DNA from: Burkholderiales bacterium
GTDB taxonomy: Bacteria; Pseudomonadota; Gammaproteobacteria; Burkholderiales; Burkholderiaceae_C
Direction: 5' to 3'
Assembly: GCA_028868995.1 (NCBI GenBank)
Contig: JAGWTH010000012.1
Coordinates: forward strand, 1 to 64,000
DNA: 64,000 nucleotides
Shown here: one piece after another, positions 59,611 through 64,000 of the stretch
Layout of the letters: every line of letters starts with the position of its first letter
Numbering within the stretch: the stretch's first letter is position 1
Program-made: the position numbers and the translations under genes
The notes under the pieces: model-generated
Seen by the model: the letters and a program-made list of their open reading frames with translations, nothing else
Databases searched by the model: none
What the model was told of the DNA's origin: nothing

Positions 59611-60993
59611 TCAGTGCGCCGCCCCGCCGATCCGGGCGTCCGGCTTGACGCTGCGCACCAGGGCGACCATCTCGCCCTCGATGCGGTGCAGGGCCTCGGG
59701 GGTCTGCCCCTCGAAGCGCAGCACCAGCACCGGCGTGGTGTTGGAGGCGCGCACCAGCCCGAAGCCGTCGGGCCAGTCGACCCGCAGGCCGTCGATGGTG
59801 GACACCTGGGCGCCGGGGAAGCTGGCCTGCTTCACCAGTTCCTCGACCAGGCGGTGCGGCTCACCCTCCTCGCACTTCACGTTCAGCTCCGGGGTGGAAA
59901 AGCTGGTGGGCAGCTCGTCCAGCACCCGGCTCGGATCGGGAGAGCGCGAGAGGATCTCCAGCATGCGGCAGCCGGCATAGGTGCCGTCGTCGAAGCCGAA
60001 CCAGCGCTCCTGGAAGAAGATGTGGCCGCTCATCTCGCCGCCCAGCGGCGCGCCGAGCTCCTTCATCTTCGCCTTGATCAGCGAGTGGCCCGTCTTGTAC
60101 ATCACGGGCCGGCCGCCGGCCTCGGCGATCGCCGGCCCCAGGCGCTGCGAGCACTTCACGTCGTACAGGATGGGGGCGCCCGGCACGCGCGACAGCACGT
60201 CGCGCGCGAACAGCATCATCTGCCGGTCCGGGTAGATGTTGTTGCCGTCGCGGGTGATGATGCCCAGGCGGTCGCCGTCGCCGTCGAAGGCCAGGCCCAG
60301 GTCGGCGCCGGTCTCCTTGAGCCTGGCGATCAGGTCGCGCAGGTTCTCCGGCTTGCTCGGGTCGGGATGGTGGTTGGGGAAGTCGCCGTCCACCTCGCTG
60401 TACATCTCGACCACCTCGCAGCCGACGGCGCGCAGGATCGCCGGGGCGGAGGCGCCGGCGACGCCGTTGCCGCAGTCGACGACGATCCTCAGCGGCCGTG
60501 CGAGCCGGATGTCGGACTTGATGCGGTCCCGGTAGGGGCCGAACACGTTGACGTTGCGGATGCGGCCGGGGGCGGCGGGCCGGTCCCAGCCGGCGGCCTC
60601 CATCATGCGGCGCAGCGACTGGATCTCCTCGCCGTAGATGGCGCGGCCGGCCAGCACCATCTTGAAGCCGTTGTAGTCCTTGGGGTTGTGGCTGCCGGTG
60701 ACCTGGATGCCGCTGGTGCACAGGGTGCTGGCGGCGAAATAGAGCATGGGGGTCGTGACCATGCCGACGTCGATCACGTTGACGCCGCTGGCGACGAGGC
60801 CGCGGACGAGGGCGGCCGACAGGGCCGGGCCGCTCAGCCGGCCGTCGCGGCCGACGGCGACCGCCGCCTCGCCTTCCCGGCGCGCCAGGGTGCCGAAGGC
60901 GCGGCCGAGGGCCTCGGCGACCTCTTCCGTGAGGGTGGAGGGCACGACGCCGCGGACGTCGTAGGCCTTGAAGATGCTGGGGCTGAGCTGCAT
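59611..60993 (-). CDS. Phosphomannomutase/phosphoglucomutase
   Basis: A 460-residue alpha-D-phosphohexomutase. The order is YDVRGVVP, the phosphoserine loop TGSHNPKDYNGFKM, the metal-binding loop DGDGDRLGI, the sugar-specificity loop GEMSGHIFF and the C-terminal phosphate-binding RASNTTPVLVLRFEG. This matches AlgC-type enzymes, which interconvert mannose- or glucose-1- and 6-phosphates for LPS and exopolysaccharide. First gene of the pmm-waaC-waaA operon; start ATG 60993. Confidence 0.95.
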   Translation of the reverse strand: MQLSPSIFKAYDVRGVVPSTLTEEVAEALGRAFGTLARREGEAAVAVGRDGRLSGPALSAALVRGLVASGVNVIDVGMVTTPMLYFAASTLCTSGIQVTGSHNPKDYNGFKMVLAGRAIYGEEIQSLRRMMEAAGWDRPAAPGRIRNVNVFGPYRDRIKSDIRLARPLRIVVDCGNGVAGASAPAILRAVGCEVVEMYSEVDGDFPNHHPDPSKPENLRDLIARLKETGADLGLAFDGDGDRLGIITRDGNNIYPDRQMMLFARDVLSRVPGAPILYDVKCSQRLGPAIAEAGGRPVMYKTGHSLIKAKMKELGAPLGGEMSGHIFFQERWFGFDDGTYAGCRMLEILSRSPDPSRVLDELPTSFSTPELNVKCEEGEPHRLVEELVKQASFPGAQVSTIDGLRVDWPDGFGLVRASNTTPVLVLRFEGQTPEALHRIEGEMVALVRSVKPDARIGGAAH

Positions 60994-61105
60994 GGGGCTG
61001 GGAGATCGTTTCGGTACTGCGACCGGCCATTCTAGGAGTCCGGCCGCGGGGCCCGGGCGGGCAGGCACATGTCCGGAAACGGCCAGTCGCGGCGCCGTCG
61101 CTGCG

Positions 61106-61111
61106 TATCAT
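61106..61111 (+). promoter_or_regulatory. -10 box for a probable leaderless alkA transcript
   Basis: TATCAT overlaps the first possible ATG (61110) and ends seven bases before the second (61119). The second ATG is therefore the more plausible start. Confidence 0.4.
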
Positions 61112-61118
61112 GGACCGC

Positions 61119-62600
61119 ATGGACCCGGCCGAACCGCCCCTGCACCCCGACGCCTGCTACCTGGCGCTGAAGGCCCGCGACGCGCGCTTCGACGGCAGCT
61201 TCTTCACCGGCGTCACCAGCACCGGCATCTATTGCCGGCCGGTGTGCCGCGTGCGCACGCCGCGGCGCGAGAACTGCCGCTTCTTCGCCCATGCCGCGCA
61301 GGCCGAGAGCGCCGGCTTCCGGCCCTGCCTGCGCTGCCGGCCGGAACTGGCGCCGCAGGCGCTGCGCTGGTCGCTGCAGGACGCGGGCGCCGTGCTGGCG
61401 CAGCAGGCGGCCCGGCTGCTCGACGAGCCGGAAGCCTGGGGCGACACCGGGCCGTCGGCCGAGGGCCTGGCGAAGAAGATGGGCATCAGCGACCGCCACC
61501 TGCGCCGCGTCTTCGAGAGCCACCTGGGCGTGTCGCCGCTGCAGTACCTGCAGACGCGCCGCCTGCTCAACGCCAAGCAGCTGCTGGCCGACACGGACCT
61601 GCCCGTCACGCAGGTGGCGCTGGCCAGCGGCTTCGGCAGCGTGCGCCGCTTCAACGCGGCCTTCGCGGCGCACTACGGCCTGAGTCCCGGCGCGCTGCGG
61701 CGCGAGGGCCCGCGGCGCCCGGGCGCCTGCGAGGTGCGCCTGGGCTGGCGGCCGCCCTACGACGTGGACGCGATGCTGGGCTTCTTCCGCACCCGCGCCA
61801 TCGCGGGCATGGAGGCCGTGGGCGAACGGCAGCTGGCGCGCACGCTGGCGCTGGATGCCGGCGGCGTGCGCCACGCGGGCTGGCTGGACGTGGCCTTCGA
61901 CGAGCCGCGCTGCCAGGCGGTGCTGCGGGTGAGCGACACGCTGCTGGGCGTGCTGCCGCTGGTGATCCGCCGGGTCCGGGCGGCCTTCGACCTCGATGCC
62001 GACCCGCAGGCGATCAATGCGCGGCTGCACGCGAGCTTCCCGCGGGGCGACGGGCTGCGCGTGCCGGGTGCGGTGAGCGGCTACGAGCTGGCCGTGCGGG
62101 CGGTGCTGGGCCAGCAGGTCACGGTGGCGGCGGCGCGCACGCTGGCGCAGCGGCTGGTGCAGCGCTTCGGGACGCCGGTCGCCACGCCCCATGCGGCGCT
62201 CACCCACCTGTTCCCGGCGCCGGAGGTGCTGGCCGCCGCCGAAGGCGACGCCCTCGGGCAGCTGGGGATCGTGCGGCAGCGGCAGGCGGCGATCGTCGCC
62301 ATCGCCCGGGCGGTGGCCGAAGGCCGGCTGGCGCTGCATGCGGGTGCCGACGTCGCGGCGACGACTTCGGCCCTCAAGGAGTTGCCCGGGATCGGCGACT
62401 GGACCGCGCAGTACATCGCGATGCGGGCGCTGCGCTGGCCCGACGCCTTCCCGGCCGGCGACGTCGCCCTGCACAAGGCCCTGGGCGTGCAGGCGAGCCG
62501 GCAGCCGGCGCGGGAGGCGGAAGCGGCCTCGCAGGCCTGGAAACCGTGGCGCAGCTACGCCGTGGTGCGTGCCTGGACGGCACTGTCCCAAGGAGATTGA
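61119..62600 (+). CDS. alkA: AlkA-type DNA-3-methyladenine glycosylase with Ada zinc and AraC domains
   Basis: A 493-residue fusion. The N-terminal Ada metal-binding domain has Cys39, Cys43, Cys70 and Cys73 at Ada spacing. An AraC-type helix-turn-helix follows (about 100-190, MGISDRHLRRVFESHLGVSP). The C-terminal AlkA glycosylase has the helix-hairpin-helix LKELPGIGDWTAQYIAMR and catalytic Asp in DAFPAGDVAL. It can both excise alkylated bases and, on methyl transfer to Cys, act as an activator of the adaptive response. The start was set by the -10 box; ATG 61110 would add three residues. The ogt gene follows after one base with AGGAG upstream. Confidence 0.93.
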   Translation: MDPAEPPLHPDACYLALKARDARFDGSFFTGVTSTGIYCRPVCRVRTPRRENCRFFAHAAQAESAGFRPCLRCRPELAPQALRWSLQDAGAVLAQQAARLLDEPEAWGDTGPSAEGLAKKMGISDRHLRRVFESHLGVSPLQYLQTRRLLNAKQLLADTDLPVTQVALASGFGSVRRFNAAFAAHYGLSPGALRREGPRRPGACEVRLGWRPPYDVDAMLGFFRTRAIAGMEAVGERQLARTLALDAGGVRHAGWLDVAFDEPRCQAVLRVSDTLLGVLPLVIRRVRAAFDLDADPQAINARLHASFPRGDGLRVPGAVSGYELAVRAVLGQQVTVAAARTLAQRLVQRFGTPVATPHAALTHLFPAPEVLAAAEGDALGQLGIVRQRQAAIVAIARAVAEGRLALHAGADVAATTSALKELPGIGDWTAQYIAMRALRWPDAFPAGDVALHKALGVQASRQPAREAEAASQAWKPWRSYAVVRAWTALSQGD

Positions 62601-62601
62601 G

Positions 62602-63099
62602 ATGACATCGCAAGGCATCCGCGCGTGCGCGCGCTTCGACAGCCCGCTGGGGCGCATGCTGCTGGCGGCGACGGACCGCGGCCTGGCCGGCGTGTGGTTC
62701 GAGGGACAGCGCCACGGGCCCGACAGCCGCGGCTGGCGCGAGGACCCGCGGCACCCGGTGCTGCGCGAGGCGGTGGCGCAGCTGCGCGCGTATTTCGCGG
62801 GCGAGCGCACCGCCTTCGACCTGCCGCTGGACCTGCAGGCGGGCACGCCCTTCCAGCAAAGCGTGTGGAGCGCGCTGCGGGACATCCCGCGCGGCGGCAC
62901 CGCCAGCTACGCGCAGCTGGCGCGGCGGCTCGGGCGGCCGCAGGCGGCGCGGGCCATCGGCGCCGCCGTGGGGCGCAACCCGGTCAGCGTGGTCGTGCCC
63001 TGCCACCGGGTGCTGGGCAGCGACGGCTCGCTCACCGGCTACGCCGGCGGGCTGGAGCGCAAGACGGCGCTGCTGAAGCTCGAGGGCGCATTGATGTAA
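62602..63099 (+). CDS. ogt: Methylated-DNA-[protein]-cysteine S-methyltransferase
   Basis: A 165-residue suicide repair protein that removes alkyl groups from O6-guanine. The acceptor is Cys134 in VVVPCHRVLGSDG. The DNA-binding helix is in TASYAQLARRLGRPQAARAI and the C-terminal GYAGGLERKTALLKLE is conserved. The ribosome site AGGAG lies within the last alkA codons, so the two repair genes form an operon. The stop codon lies in the loop of a 12-bp hairpin. Confidence 0.95.
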   Translation: MTSQGIRACARFDSPLGRMLLAATDRGLAGVWFEGQRHGPDSRGWREDPRHPVLREAVAQLRAYFAGERTAFDLPLDLQAGTPFQQSVWSALRDIPRGGTASYAQLARRLGRPQAARAIGAAVGRNPVSVVVPCHRVLGSDGSLTGYAGGLERKTALLKLEGALM

Positions 63100-63118
63100 G
63101 CCGCGAATCAATGCGCCC
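63084..63118 (+). terminator. 12-bp perfect hairpin over the ogt stop codon
   Basis: GGGCGCATTGAT (63084-63095) and ATCAATGCGCCC (63107-63118) are exact complements around an 11-base loop that contains the TAA. No U-run follows, so it is not a textbook intrinsic terminator. It could be a transcript-stabilising 3' structure or a weak terminator before the next gene. Confidence 0.5.
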
Positions 63119-63178
63119 CCGAAAATTCATCAGTGGCGGCCGCGCCCCGGCGCGATTGCCCCGACACTTGGCGCTGCC

Positions 63179-64000
63179 ATGAGCTTTTCTTCCATCGTCG
63201 ATTTCGTCGTCCTCGCGGCGATCTGGGGCGCCTCGTTCCTGTTCATGCATCTCGCCGTCGGCGAGTTCGGCGTGGTCGCGACCGCGGCCACCCGCGTCGC
63301 CGTCGCCACCGCGATCCTGATGCCCCTCATGCTGGCCCAGGGCCACGGCGCGGCCTTCCGCCGCCATTGGTGGAAGGCCTGCCTGGTGGGGCTGCTCAAT
63401 TCCGGCCTGCCCTTCCTGCTGTTCGCCTTCGCGCTGCTGTCGATCACCACCGGCCTGTCGGCCATCCTGAACGCCACCGTGCCGCTGTTCGGCGCGCTGG
63501 TCGCGTGGGGATGGCTCAAGGACCGGCCCACCGGATCGCGCGTGCTGGGGCTGCTCGTCGGCTTCGGCGGCGTCGCGGCGCTCGCCTGGGACAAGGCGAG
63601 CTTCAAGCCCGACGCGGTGTCGGGCATCGCCCCCGTCTGGGCGGTGCTGGCCTGCCTGCTGGCCACCGTCTGCTACGCCTTCGCCGCCAGCGCGACGAAG
63701 CGCTTCCTCTCCGGCCTGCCGCCCCTGGTCACGGCCACCGGCAGCCAGCTCGGCGCCACGCTCGCGCTGGGCGTGCCGGCGCTGTGGCTGCGGCCGCAGC
63801 ACATGCCCGGCACGCAGGCCTGGCTGGCCGTGCTGGTGCTGGGGGTGATGTGTACCGGCGTCGCCTACTTCCTGTACTTCCGCCTGATCGAGCAGGCCGG
63901 TCCCTCGCGGGCGCTGGCGGTCACCTTCGCGATCCCCGTGTTCGCGATCCTGTACGGCGCCCTGTTCCTGGGCGAGCGGGTCACGCCCTCGATGCTGCTG
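63179..64000 (+). CDS. EamA/DMT-family transporter, partial at window edge
   Basis: The open frame from ATG 63179 (MSFSSIVDFVVLAAIWGASF) runs 274 codons to the window end without a stop. It shows about ten hydrophobic helices in two EamA halves (AIWGASFLFMHLAVGEFGVV; YFLYFRLIEQAGPSRALAVT, with a final LYGALFLGERV). Related carriers are around 290-310 residues, so only a short tail is missing. It is not closely similar to the His-tailed DMT protein at 4472. Substrate is unknown. Confidence 0.9.
   Translation, partial: MSFSSIVDFVVLAAIWGASFLFMHLAVGEFGVVATAATRVAVATAILMPLMLAQGHGAAFRRHWWKACLVGLLNSGLPFLLFAFALLSITTGLSAILNATVPLFGALVAWGWLKDRPTGSRVLGLLVGFGGVAALAWDKASFKPDAVSGIAPVWAVLACLLATVCYAFAASATKRFLSGLPPLVTATGSQLGATLALGVPALWLRPQHMPGTQAWLAVLVLGVMCTGVAYFLYFRLIEQAGPSRALAVTFAIPVFAILYGALFLGERVTPSMLL

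Overview
The window reads as chromosomal DNA of a high-GC betaproteobacterium, most likely Comamonadaceae (Ramlibacter/Variovorax-like). This is inferred from gene content and order: tamA-tamB, edd-eda, DUF1631 proteins beside ettA, RhlE, and an isoaspartyl methyltransferase-rhodanese-tolC-waaA-waaC block. Two dispersed repeat families of the kind seen in that family support it. No rRNA, tRNA, CRISPR array, transposase or integrase is visible. Gene density is very high, and many neighbours overlap by 1-4 bases.

Layout. 1-6836 (minus): K+ channel with a zinc-ribbon tail, hybrid histidine kinase, acyl-CoA synthetase, EamA transporter with a His-rich tail, MgtC/DUF4010 membrane protein. 6994-11744: Cys-rich copper-storage-like protein, alpha-glucan phosphorylase, P1 peptidase, TAXI solute-binding protein, small GIY-YIG-like protein. 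11767-19884: operon of two DUF1631 paralogues with ettA between them, divergent from rhlE. 19903-21397: NAD(P)-binding protein frameshifted in a C9 tract, and a transglutaminase-fold protein lacking its catalytic Cys and His.

21570-31838 is a sugar/aldonate catabolism locus. A minus-strand operon (2-hydroxyacid dehydrogenase, CUT1 ABC transporter, FadR-type regulator) faces a plus-strand operon (IlvD/Edd dehydratase, 2-keto-3-deoxygalactonate kinase, KDPGal aldolase, SDR). A FadR-type operator candidate lies between them. The enzyme set fits the oxidative (De Ley-Doudoroff) route for galactose/galactonate. 31846-43788: MFS transporter preceded by a fossil of a MarR gene, tamB/tamA, gloA, an alpha/beta hydrolase, eda/edd, ChaC, and a MobA-like nucleotidyltransferase.

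43827-52660: pdxH, msrA, a TetR-controlled RND efflux operon, isoaspartyl methyltransferase, rhodanese, tolC ending in a strong terminator. 52734-57359 is an accessory island with lower GC in places: a helicase-DUF4391-Mod-Res (type III-like) restriction-modification locus collapsed by two junctions. It lies between tolC and waaA. 57374-64000: waaA, waaC, phosphomannomutase, alkA, ogt and the start of a second EamA transporter cut by the window edge.

Themes worth following: the DUF1631-EttA-DUF1631 operon; the decayed restriction island; repeats that supply stop codons or have been captured inside a coding sequence; a hairpin masking a ribosome-binding site inside the ABC operon; and a recurrent -10 box lying 6-7 bases before the start codon, which suggests leaderless mRNAs.
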